Positions 39,195-46,437 of a DNA stretch of 64,000 bases are shown here, one piece after another. How positions within the stretch are numbered: the first letter of the stretch is position 1; each line of letters opens with the position of its first letter. The DNA lies in the NCBI RefSeq assembly GCF_014193425.1, contig NZ_JACHZG010000001.1, positions 2,790,001 through 2,854,000 on the forward strand, read 5' to 3'. The notes below the pieces were generated by a model. That model was not told the DNA's origin. It made no database searches and was given only the letters and a program-made list of their open reading frames with translations. A program made the translations under genes and the position numbers. This DNA is from Microlunatus antarcticus (GTDB taxonomy: Bacteria > Actinomycetota > Actinomycetes > Propionibacteriales > Propionibacteriaceae).

Positions 39195-40478
39195 TCACCG
39201 GTTGACGGTGGTCCAGCCGTCGGCGAGCGCCTTCTGCAGACCGGCCGCGTCGGTCTTGCCGGCGAGGAACTGCTGGAAGGCCGGCGTGGCGATCTGGTCC
39301 TTCCACTGCGGGTAGTTGTCGACGCTCTGGAAGGGCGCCTTCTGCAGCGCGTCGCCGGAGGCCACGATCTGCTCCCAGCCGTCCTTGCCGCCGGTCTTGG
39401 TGATGACGGCCTGCTGCGCGTCCTTGGTCGCCGGGTAGAGCGTCTCGCCCTCGGCGATCGAGGCCAGGTTCTGCGCGTTCATGTAGAAGTTGACGAAGCT
39501 GGACGCCTCGGCGACGTGCTTGGAGTCCGCCGAGACCGACAGGGTCTGCGGGTTGGCGGCCTGGGCCGCGCCGGTGCTTCCGGCCAGCGCGGGGAGCGCC
39601 ACCCAGTCGAAGCCCTTCGGCGCGTCGGTGCCGAACGAGCCGGCGGCGTACGAGCCCTGGACGGTCATGGCGAACTTGCCCGCGTACCAGGCGGGCAGCA
39701 CGTCGCTGCCGGACTGGGTCAGCGTGGCCTTGTCGAGGCTGCCGTCGGCGGCCATCGCCGCGATCCGCTTCGGGACCTCGAGCTCGGGGTCGCCGACCTT
39801 GATCGTCGCGTCCTTGCCGGTGCCGTCGAAGTAGGTGCCGCCGAAGCCGAGCGCCAGGTTCATGAAGGAGGCCGTCGGGCTCTTCAGGCCCCAGCCGACG
39901 CCCGGCGTGCCGGTCTTGGTCTCGACCTGCCTGGCGAGCGCGGCGAACTGGTCCCAGGTCATGGTCGGACCGGTCGGCACCGTCACGCCAGCGTCGTCGA
40001 GCAGCTTCTTGTTGGCGAACACGAGGTACGACTGCAGCACGGTCGGCGCGGCGATCACCTTGCCGTCGACCGTCACGGCGTCGAGCACGCCGGGACTGAT
40101 CGAGGCCTTCACCGTCGGGTCCATCGTGCCGCCGAGGTCGGCGAGGTAGCCGCCCTGCGCGAAGCCCGTCATGTCGGCGGACTCGTCGTGGATGATGTCC
40201 GGCGCGGTCCCGCCGGCGAACTGCGTGACGAGCTGGTCGTGGACGTTGTCCCAGCTCCCCTGCACCAGGTCGACCTTGACGTCCGGGTTGGCCGCGTTGA
40301 AGTCGTCGACGATCTTCTGCGTCGCCGTCTGCGTCCCGGGCAGGAAGGCCAACGACTGGAACTTGAGGGTGACGGGGCCGGAGTCGGTCGAGCTGCCGGA
40401 CCCTCCGCCACCACAGGCGGCGAGGGAGGCGGCCAGGACCGTGGTCAGGCCCGCGGCGGCGATGCGGCGGAGGTTCAT
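39195..40478 (-). CDS. ABC transporter solute-binding lipoprotein (sugar type, family 1)
   Basis: 427 aa. Signal peptide with lipobox 'LAAC' (Cys22) then a Gly/Ser linker. Body matches family 1 solute-binding proteins: 'IVDDFNAANPDVKVDLV', 'FAGGTAPDIIHDESADM', 'NKKLLDDAGVTVP' and 'GKFAMTVQGSYAAG'. It captures the substrate outside the membrane for the two permeases encoded just upstream. No ATPase gene is present, so a shared MsmK/UgpC-type ATPase elsewhere is presumed. Confidence 0.93.
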   Translation of the reverse strand: MNLRRIAAAGLTTVLAASLAACGGGGSGSSTDSGPVTLKFQSLAFLPGTQTATQKIVDDFNAANPDVKVDLVQGSWDNVHDQLVTQFAGGTAPDIIHDESADMTGFAQGGYLADLGGTMDPTVKASISPGVLDAVTVDGKVIAAPTVLQSYLVFANKKLLDDAGVTVPTGPTMTWDQFAALARQVETKTGTPGVGWGLKSPTASFMNLALGFGGTYFDGTGKDATIKVGDPELEVPKRIAAMAADGSLDKATLTQSGSDVLPAWYAGKFAMTVQGSYAAGSFGTDAPKGFDWVALPALAGSTGAAQAANPQTLSVSADSKHVAEASSFVNFYMNAQNLASIAEGETLYPATKDAQQAVITKTGGKDGWEQIVASGDALQKAPFQSVDNYPQWKDQIATPAFQQFLAGKTDAAGLQKALADGWTTVNR

Positions 40479-40545
40479 GGTTCTTCCTTCGGGTGGACGG
40501 GTGGGACGGCTGGAGCGGGACTGCGCGGTGGTGCGGGTGTGCGGG

Positions 40546-41388
40546 TCAGCCCTTGACGGCGCCGGACAGCAGCCCGCCGGTGAGACGGCGCTGCAGGATG
40601 GCGAAGAAGACGAGGCTGGGGATCGAGGCCAGGACGGCGCCGGCGGCCAGCGGACCGAGGCGGACCTGGCCCTCCGCGCCGACGAACAGGGCGAGCGAGC
40701 GGGACAGGGTGAAGTTGTCGGGGCTCTGCAGCAGGACCAGGGCGAAGAAGAACTCGTTCCAGGCCGAGACGAAGGTGAACATCGCGGTCGCCACCGTGCC
40801 CGGCACGAGCAGCGGGAACACGACGGTGCGCAGCATGGTGAGGCGGCTGGCCCCGTCCATCGCCGCGGCCTCCTCCAGCGAGACCGGGATGGCCGCCACG
40901 AAGCCCTGCAGCATCCACAGCGCGAACGGCAGGCAGAACGTGACGTAGACGAGCGTGAGTCCGACCAGGGAGTCGTTGAGGTTGATCGTCCGCAGGATGA
41001 GGAACAGCGGGATGATGATCAGGATCACCGGGAAGACCTGGCTGACCAGGACGTAGCCCGTGCCGATCAGCCGCAGCCGACCACGGAACCGGGCCATGGC
41101 GTACGCCGCCGGCAGCGCGATCACGGTCACGACCAGCGTCGTGGTGAGCGAGACGATCGCGGTGTTGGCCGTCGCCCGCACGATGCCCTGGCTGGCCAGC
41201 GCCTCGGAGAAGTTCGACCAGGCGAGCGACCGCGGGAAGATCCAGACGTCCAGCGAGGCCAGCTGCTGGGTCGACTTCAGCGACGCCATCAGCAGGTAGA
41301 AGAGCGGGAAGCCGAGGAAGACCATGTAGGCGGCGAGCCCGACGTACTGGGCGCCACGTGTCGCCGGGCGGGTGCGGGTGAGGGCCAT
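40546..41388 (-). CDS. ABC transporter permease, MalG-like
   Basis: 280 aa from ATG 41388, which overlaps the preceding stop by one base (TGATG). Six membrane segments; the ATPase-contact EAA loop is 'IPVSLEEAAAMDGASRLTML' and continues to 'FPLLVPG'. Second permease of the binding-protein-dependent sugar importer. Confidence 0.93.
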   Translation of the reverse strand: MALTRTRPATRGAQYVGLAAYMVFLGFPLFYLLMASLKSTQQLASLDVWIFPRSLAWSNFSEALASQGIVRATANTAIVSLTTTLVVTVIALPAAYAMARFRGRLRLIGTGYVLVSQVFPVILIIIPLFLILRTINLNDSLVGLTLVYVTFCLPFALWMLQGFVAAIPVSLEEAAAMDGASRLTMLRTVVFPLLVPGTVATAMFTFVSAWNEFFFALVLLQSPDNFTLSRSLALFVGAEGQVRLGPLAAGAVLASIPSLVFFAILQRRLTGGLLSGAVKG

Positions 41389-42344
41389 CAGTCTTCTCGC
41401 TCCGTCCGGAACTGGGTCCAGAGGTAGAACATGAGCAGCACCACCACGACCAGCACCATGACGTTGCCCATGGCGGCGGCGTACGCGATGTCGCGGTACT
41501 TGAACGCCTCGTTGTAGGCGAAGAGCATCGGCAGCATCGTCTGACCACCCGGTCCGCCCTCGGTCAGGACGTAGACCAGGCCGAACGAGTTGAAGTTCCA
41601 GATGAAGTTGAGCGAGGTGATCGAGGTGATCACCGGTCGTAGCGCCGGCAGGGTGACGTGGACGAAGGAGGACCAGGTGCTGGCCCCGTCCATCTCCGCG
41701 GCCTCGACGAGCTCGTCGGGGATCTGCTGCAGCCCGGCGAGCAGGGTGATCGAGGTCTGCGGCATCCCGACCCACACGCCGACGATGATCGCGGCCGGGA
41801 GCGCCGTGCCGAAGCTGCCCAGCCAGTCCAGCGCGAAGCCGGGGTCGAACAGGCGGATGGCGCCGTTGATCGGTCCCGAGTTGGGGTTGTAGAGCATCTT
41901 CCACATGATCGCCACGACGACCGGCGGCATCGCCCACGGGATGAGGGCCAGCAACCGGGTGACGCCCTGGAAGCGGAGGTTGGCGTTCAGCAGGAGCGCC
42001 AGCCCGAGGCCGGCGGCCAGCTGCAGCAGCGTGACGCTGAAGGCCCAGATCATGCCGATCTTGAACGACTCGAGGAACAGCGCATCGCCGAAGAGCTTGC
42101 GGAACTGCCCCAGGCCGGTGAACGCGTTGCTCGAGTTCCGCGACAGCGTGGCGTCGGTGAAGGCCAGGTAGACCCCGTTCAGCAACGGCGCCACGCTGAA
42201 GATCAGGATCGGGATCAGCGAGGGGATGACCAGCGCGGCCACCTCCTTGCGCCGGGCGACGACCATCCGCGACGTCCGGCGGGGCGCCGCCGGCGCGGAC
42301 GGCGCCAGCGGCACCGGCGGCGGCGTCTGGGTGACGGTGGTCAT
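41388..42344 (-). CDS. ABC transporter permease, MalF-like
   Basis: 318 aa. An N-terminal cytoplasmic basic stretch ('RRTSRMVVARRKEV') precedes six membrane segments; the EAA loop is 'IPDELVEAAEMDGASTWSSF'. ATG overlaps the lacI-type gene's TGA (ATGA), so transporter and regulator are translated together. First permease of the importer. Confidence 0.93.
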   Translation of the reverse strand: MTTVTQTPPPVPLAPSAPAAPRRTSRMVVARRKEVAALVIPSLIPILIFSVAPLLNGVYLAFTDATLSRNSSNAFTGLGQFRKLFGDALFLESFKIGMIWAFSVTLLQLAAGLGLALLLNANLRFQGVTRLLALIPWAMPPVVVAIMWKMLYNPNSGPINGAIRLFDPGFALDWLGSFGTALPAAIIVGVWVGMPQTSITLLAGLQQIPDELVEAAEMDGASTWSSFVHVTLPALRPVITSITSLNFIWNFNSFGLVYVLTEGGPGGQTMLPMLFAYNEAFKYRDIAYAAAMGNVMVLVVVVLLMFYLWTQFRTERED

Positions 42345-43348
42345 GACGGGCTCCCTGCGGTGGACGAGCGGACGACGAGCGCGGGCTCCACGACGACGCT
42401 CTGCGTCGGACGGTCGGGGTCGCGGAGCCGGGCCAGCAGGAGCTCGGCGGCGTGCCGGCCGCGTGCGGCGGCGCCGAGGTCCACGCTGGTCAGGGTGGGC
42501 AGCAGCTGGGCGGCGAGCGCGGAGTCGTCCATGCCCACCACGGCGAGGTCGCCCGGGATCTGCAGGCCGCGTTCGGCGGCGGCGTGGTACGTCCCGGCCG
42601 CGATCAGGTCGTTGGCGGCCACGACGGCGTCCAGAGGCGTCCCCGTACGGGTGGTGCGGTCGAGCAGGTCACGGGCCGCGTCGAGACCGGCCGCGAAGGT
42701 GAAGTCGGACGCGACGACTCCGAGCTCGGCGAGCCCGAGGCGCTCGCAGACCGCGGTGAACGCCCGGCCGCGGACCCGGCCCGGGGTCGTGTCCTCCGGC
42801 CCGTTGACGAAGCCGATCCGCCGTCGGCCGGTGTCCAGCAGGTGCTCGACGGCGAGCTCGACGCCGGCGGCGGAGTTGGCGCGCACGTTGTCGAAGCCCT
42901 CCGGGTGCGGGAGCAGACCCACCACCACCACCGGCACGCGCAGGCGGCCGAGCTCGGCGAGCAGCTCGGCGTCGACCCGCAGGGGGCTGATGACGAGGCC
43001 GTCGACGTAGCCGCTGGCGAGGCTGCGCAGCAGGGCCACCTCGGTCTCGACCGTCGAGCCGACCGAGGAGATGAGCACCCGGTAGCTCGCGTCGCGCACC
43101 GCGTCCTCGACGGCGCGCATCATCTCGACGTAGACGTGGTTGCCGACATCGGCGACCCCGAAGGCCAGCTGACCCGTGGCCCCCCGCTTGAGACCCCGCG
43201 CCCGGGCGTCGGGGACGTACTCCAGCTCGAGGGCCGCGGCGGTCACGAGCTCGACCGTGCGAGGGCTGGCCGACTCGCCGTTCAGGGCGCGGGAGGCTGA
43301 CGCGATCGAGACCCCGGCGCGCCGGGCGACCTCCAACAACGTCGACAC
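42341..43348 (-). CDS. LacI-family transcriptional regulator
   Basis: 335 aa, GTG start. Helix-turn-helix 'LLEVARRAGVSIASASRALNG' followed by the hinge and a periplasmic-binding-protein-like effector domain ('GLVISPLRVDAELL', 'VVAANDLIAAGTYHAA', 'VVGMDDSALAAQLLPTL'). First gene of the nine-gene operon; the perfect palindrome 28 bases upstream is its probable operator, giving autoregulation and control of the whole operon. Confidence 0.93.
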   Translation of the reverse strand: MSTLLEVARRAGVSIASASRALNGESASPRTVELVTAAALELEYVPDARARGLKRGATGQLAFGVADVGNHVYVEMMRAVEDAVRDASYRVLISSVGSTVETEVALLRSLASGYVDGLVISPLRVDAELLAELGRLRVPVVVVGLLPHPEGFDNVRANSAAGVELAVEHLLDTGRRRIGFVNGPEDTTPGRVRGRAFTAVCERLGLAELGVVASDFTFAAGLDAARDLLDRTTRTGTPLDAVVAANDLIAAGTYHAAAERGLQIPGDLAVVGMDDSALAAQLLPTLTSVDLGAAARGRHAAELLLARLRDPDRPTQSVVVEPALVVRSSTAGSPS

Positions 43349-43375
43349 CCTCAGCCCCCTTGCTGGTCCGACCCT

Positions 43376-43395
43376 CGTTGTAAACGTTTACAACG
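43376..43395 (-). promoter_or_regulatory. LacI-type operator of the nine-gene operon
   Basis: CGTTGTAAACGTTTACAACG is a perfect 20-bp palindrome with the central CG typical of LacI-family sites. It sits 28 bases before the regulator's GTG and probably overlaps the promoter. Confidence 0.8.
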
Positions 43396-43445
43396 CGGTG
43401 TCACCACTGAACCCGGCGGGGCCCGGAAAGTCAAGGAGCTCGAGG

Positions 43446-44675
43446 TCAGGACACGCGGACCGCGGCCTCGAGGGCGGCGGCGAGGTCTCCTCGCGGGAGC
43501 ACCTCGACGTCCGAGAGCCCCTGCCAGGCGGCCATGGACGCGAGCTCGGCCGCCAGCTCGGCGGCGACCTCCCACGGGTCCACGCCGTCCTCGACCCAGG
43601 CCGAGAGGACGCGCAGCACCCCGTTGGCCCGGTCGGCCTTGAGGTCGACGCGGGCCACGAACCGGTCGCCGAGCAGGAACGGGTAGACGTAGTAGCCGTA
43701 CACCCGGCGCGGACCCGGCACGTAGATCTCGATGCGGTAGGTGAAGCCGAAGAGCGCCTCCAGCCGGGCGCGCTCGAAGACCATCGAGTCGAAGGGGCTC
43801 AGCAGCGCGCGGGCGTGGACCCGCCGCGGCAACCGCGCCTCGTGCCACAGGTACCAGGGGCGGGTCTGGTCGCCCACGGTCACGGTCAGCAGCTCACCGG
43901 ACTCGACCAGCTCGGCCACGGCCTGCTGCGTGGCACCCGGACGGGTACGGAAGTAGTCGCGCAGGGCCGGCTCTGTCGCCACGCCCAGCGCGACCGCCGC
44001 ACGGCGGACCAGTCCGCGGACCGACTCCTCCGGGGATGGTGTCGGTCGGGCCCGGACCGCGGCGGGCAGGACCCGGTCGGGGATGTCGTACACCCGCTCG
44101 AACTGCGAGTTCCGTCGCGCCGAGCTCACCTCCCCGACGTAGAACAGCCACTCGAGGACGGTCTTGACCGCGGACCAGTTCCAGCCCCAGTGGTCGCGCT
44201 CGCGCGCGTCCTGGCCGTGCTCGACCTCGAGCTGGCGGGCGCTGAGCGGGCCGCGTTCCGCGATCTCGCGGCGGACGAGGTCGACCAGCGCCGGGTTGGC
44301 CCTGGCCACCGCGTCGACACCGCCCCAGGCGTGCGCCCCCTCCCGCATGCGGAAGCGCAGGAGCGGCTCGAGGTCGACGTCGAGCAGGCTCGCGGCGTGG
44401 CCCCAGTACTCGAACAGCCGGCGGGGCGCGGAGAACGCGGCCCGCTCGAGCAGCGCGGGGTCGTACGGACCCAGCCGCGAGAAGGTGGGGACGAAGTGCG
44501 CCCGGGTGACGACGTTGATCGAGTCGATCTGGAGCTGGCCGAGCCGGTGGGTCAGCGAGACGAGGTCGCGCATCCCCACCGGCCGGGTCGGCGCCGGCCG
44601 CCCGAAACCCTGGGCGGCCAGCGCGACGCGTCGCGCCTGGGCCGGCGTCAGTCGTTCAGGAGACACCCGTCGCAC
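43446..44675 (-). CDS. winged-helix (HTH_42) protein, YcaQ/AlkX-like DNA glycosylase
   Basis: 409 aa from GTG 44675 (GGAGG 11 bases before); GTG 44666 is an alternative. The N-terminus 'LGQLQIDSINVVTRAHFVPTFSR' carries the Gln-Ile-Asp motif (Q49-I50-D51) at the catalytic position known for YcaQ-type interstrand-crosslink glycosylases; AlkZ relatives have Q-x-Q. Downstream: 'FEYWGHAASLL', 'LLSPFDSMVFERARLEALFGF' and 'YYVYPFLLGDRFVARVDLKADR', conserved in the family. Likely repairs bulky alkyl or crosslink lesions; activity is inferred. Confidence 0.82.
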   Translation of the reverse strand: MRRVSPERLTPAQARRVALAAQGFGRPAPTRPVGMRDLVSLTHRLGQLQIDSINVVTRAHFVPTFSRLGPYDPALLERAAFSAPRRLFEYWGHAASLLDVDLEPLLRFRMREGAHAWGGVDAVARANPALVDLVRREIAERGPLSARQLEVEHGQDARERDHWGWNWSAVKTVLEWLFYVGEVSSARRNSQFERVYDIPDRVLPAAVRARPTPSPEESVRGLVRRAAVALGVATEPALRDYFRTRPGATQQAVAELVESGELLTVTVGDQTRPWYLWHEARLPRRVHARALLSPFDSMVFERARLEALFGFTYRIEIYVPGPRRVYGYYVYPFLLGDRFVARVDLKADRANGVLRVLSAWVEDGVDPWEVAAELAAELASMAAWQGLSDVEVLPRGDLAAALEAAVRVS

Positions 44676-44697
44676 GCTAGCGGGCGCCTCCGACAGG

Positions 44698-45345
44698 TCA
44701 GCCGACCGCGGCCACCGCGGCGGCCGCGGAGTCGGTGGTCTCGAGCCGGATGACGCCGTAGTCGTAGCCGTGGCGCCGGTAGACGACGCTCGGCAGCGCA
44801 TGCTCGGCGTCCACGAAGAGGAAGAAGTCGTGGCCCACGAGCTCCATCTCGAGCAGCGCCTGGTCGAGGGTCATGGGACCCGCCGCGTGCGTCTTCTCGC
44901 GCACCACGAGCGGTCCGTCGCCCTGCACCTGCATGCCGGCCACCACGCGGGTGTCGGTCTCGTCCTCGGACGCGGCGGGCGTGGCGGCACCGAGGTCGGG
45001 CGGGGTGGCGACCCGGAGCGACTGGGGTGCGTGCTGGCCGCGGTGGACCTTCTTGCGGTCGGCCGCCTTGCGCAGCTGGGCCATGATGCGGTCCAGCGCC
45101 ATGTCGAAGGCCGCGACCTTGTCGGTGCTGGCCGCCTCGGCCCGGACCACCGGGCCCTTGCTGCGGAGGGTGATCTCGACGCACAGCGCCTGGTCGTGCT
45201 GGCGCCTGTTGGGCTCCTCGGTCACCTCGACCTCGACCCGGATCACCCGGTCGTCGAGCTTCTCGAGCCGAGCAAGCTTTTCCTCGACCAGCGCGCGGAA
45301 CTCGTCGGCGACCGAGCAGTGCCGGCTCTTCACGACAACATCCAT
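44698..45345 (-). CDS. hpf: long-form ribosome hibernation promoting factor
   Basis: 215 aa. N-terminal beta-alpha-beta-beta-beta-alpha domain (1 to about 105: 'VVVKSRHCSVADEFRALVEEKL', 'DKVAAFDMALDRIMAQLRK') binds the 30S decoding region; after a variable linker, the C-terminal domain ('MTLDQALLEMELVGHDFFLFVD', 'VVYRRHGYDYGVIRL') dimerises to form 100S ribosomes. In mycobacteria the equivalent gene lies between comF and secA. Confidence 0.95.
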   Translation of the reverse strand: MDVVVKSRHCSVADEFRALVEEKLARLEKLDDRVIRVEVEVTEEPNRRQHDQALCVEITLRSKGPVVRAEAASTDKVAAFDMALDRIMAQLRKAADRKKVHRGQHAPQSLRVATPPDLGAATPAASEDETDTRVVAGMQVQGDGPLVVREKTHAAGPMTLDQALLEMELVGHDFFLFVDAEHALPSVVYRRHGYDYGVIRLETTDSAAAAVAAVG

Positions 45346-45454
45346 CAGATCTCGCCTTTCCTCGGGGTCACGGACCGGCGGCGGCTCGGGCGGACCCGCA
45401 GGAGCGCGGGCCGGCCACGGTGCCGGACGCCACGAAGCCCCCGCCTACCTGGTC

Positions 45455-45476
45455 GAACGGACCGCGAGGTCCGTTC
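45455..45476. terminator. perfect 9-bp hairpin between comF and hpf
   Basis: GAACGGACC (45455-45463) and GGTCCGTTC (45468-45476) flank a 4-base loop. It lies 36 bases after the comF stop and about 110 bases before hpf; it could terminate the mtrAB-lpqB-comF transcript or form a leader structure for hpf. Confidence 0.5.
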
Positions 45477-45511
45477 CGTTCCGAGGTGAGCAGGGGCGCC
45501 ATGAAGTGACG

Positions 45512-46333
45512 TTAGACCCCCCTCCACGATCCCGGCCGACCGGGGCGAAAGCTTCCGGAGCCGACCTCGGCGTACGCCCGCGGGGGTGCGCGACGCTGGG
45601 TTGCCGCCACCGTCGCGGCCCCGAGCACCGGCTGCCCCGCCACCCGCAGGGCCCGGGCGGCCTCGGTCAGGCTGGCCCCGCTGGTCACGACGTCGTCGAC
45701 CACCACGACCACCGCAGGCGGGGTCGAACGGGTCGCCGACCGCGTCGGGTGCGCCGCGGACCAGGGGTGACCGCGCGCCAGGCGGAACGCGCCGGCGAGG
45801 TTCGCGAGCCGCTCGTGGGCCCCCAGCCCGCTCTGGTCGGCCACGCGCCGCGTCGGTCTCAGCAGCGCCGTGGCGGACGCCTGCGGCAGCCGACGCGCCG
45901 CCGCCCGGGCCAGCGCGAGGCCGGCGTCGAAGCCCCGCTCCCGCACCGCCCGTCGGGCCGACGGCACCGGGACCAGGAGCACCCGTCCGCCCGCCGCGTC
46001 GGGCACCCCGGCCTCCGCGAGCAGCGCCAGCACGGCGAGGGCCAGCCGCTCCCCCAGGACCCGGGTGAGACCCAACGCGGAACGTTCCTTGTGCGCGCTC
46101 ACGAGGCCGCGGGCCAGGGCGTCGTACTCCCCCGCCGTCCACGTCCGCGGGAAGCCGGGCGGGCAGGGGTCCGGCTGGGTCGGGCGGACCGCCGAGGCGG
46201 TCAGGTCGGCCCGGCACTCCTCGCACAGCGTCCAGGCGGGACCGCCGCAGCCGTGGCAGCTGGCGCCGAGGAGCAGGTCTCCGGCGGCGGCCCGGCACCG
46301 GGCGGCGAGCGGGACGAGAGGAGCGGTGGTCAC
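45512..46333 (-). CDS. comF: ComF-family phosphoribosyltransferase-like protein
   Basis: 273 aa from GTG 46333; the upstream open frame is the shadow of lpqB. N-terminal zinc ribbon 'ASCHGCGGPAWTLCEEC', then a PRTase fold with 'LLVPVPSARRAVRERGFD' and the PRPP loop 'VVVVVDDVVTSGASL'. ComF proteins act in DNA uptake in competent bacteria; in actinobacteria the role is less clear. Position after mtrAB-lpqB is conserved. Confidence 0.9.
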   Translation of the reverse strand: MTTAPLVPLAARCRAAAGDLLLGASCHGCGGPAWTLCEECRADLTASAVRPTQPDPCPPGFPRTWTAGEYDALARGLVSAHKERSALGLTRVLGERLALAVLALLAEAGVPDAAGGRVLLVPVPSARRAVRERGFDAGLALARAAARRLPQASATALLRPTRRVADQSGLGAHERLANLAGAFRLARGHPWSAAHPTRSATRSTPPAVVVVVDDVVTSGASLTEAARALRVAGQPVLGAATVAATQRRAPPRAYAEVGSGSFRPGRPGSWRGV

Positions 46334-46437
46334 GACGGGAGTGTGGTCACCGCGACCCGTGAACGGCCGTCGCCGGTCTGGGCGGTGGACGTCGAGAGCG
46401 GTGCGGGGGACGTCCTGTGGACGACCGGCACGCCGGG

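Noticed and set aside
40546-42344. Missing ABC ATPase as a sign of a broken transporter
   Set aside because: Sugar importers of this type commonly share one MsmK/UgpC-type ATPase encoded elsewhere, and both permeases keep intact EAA loops.
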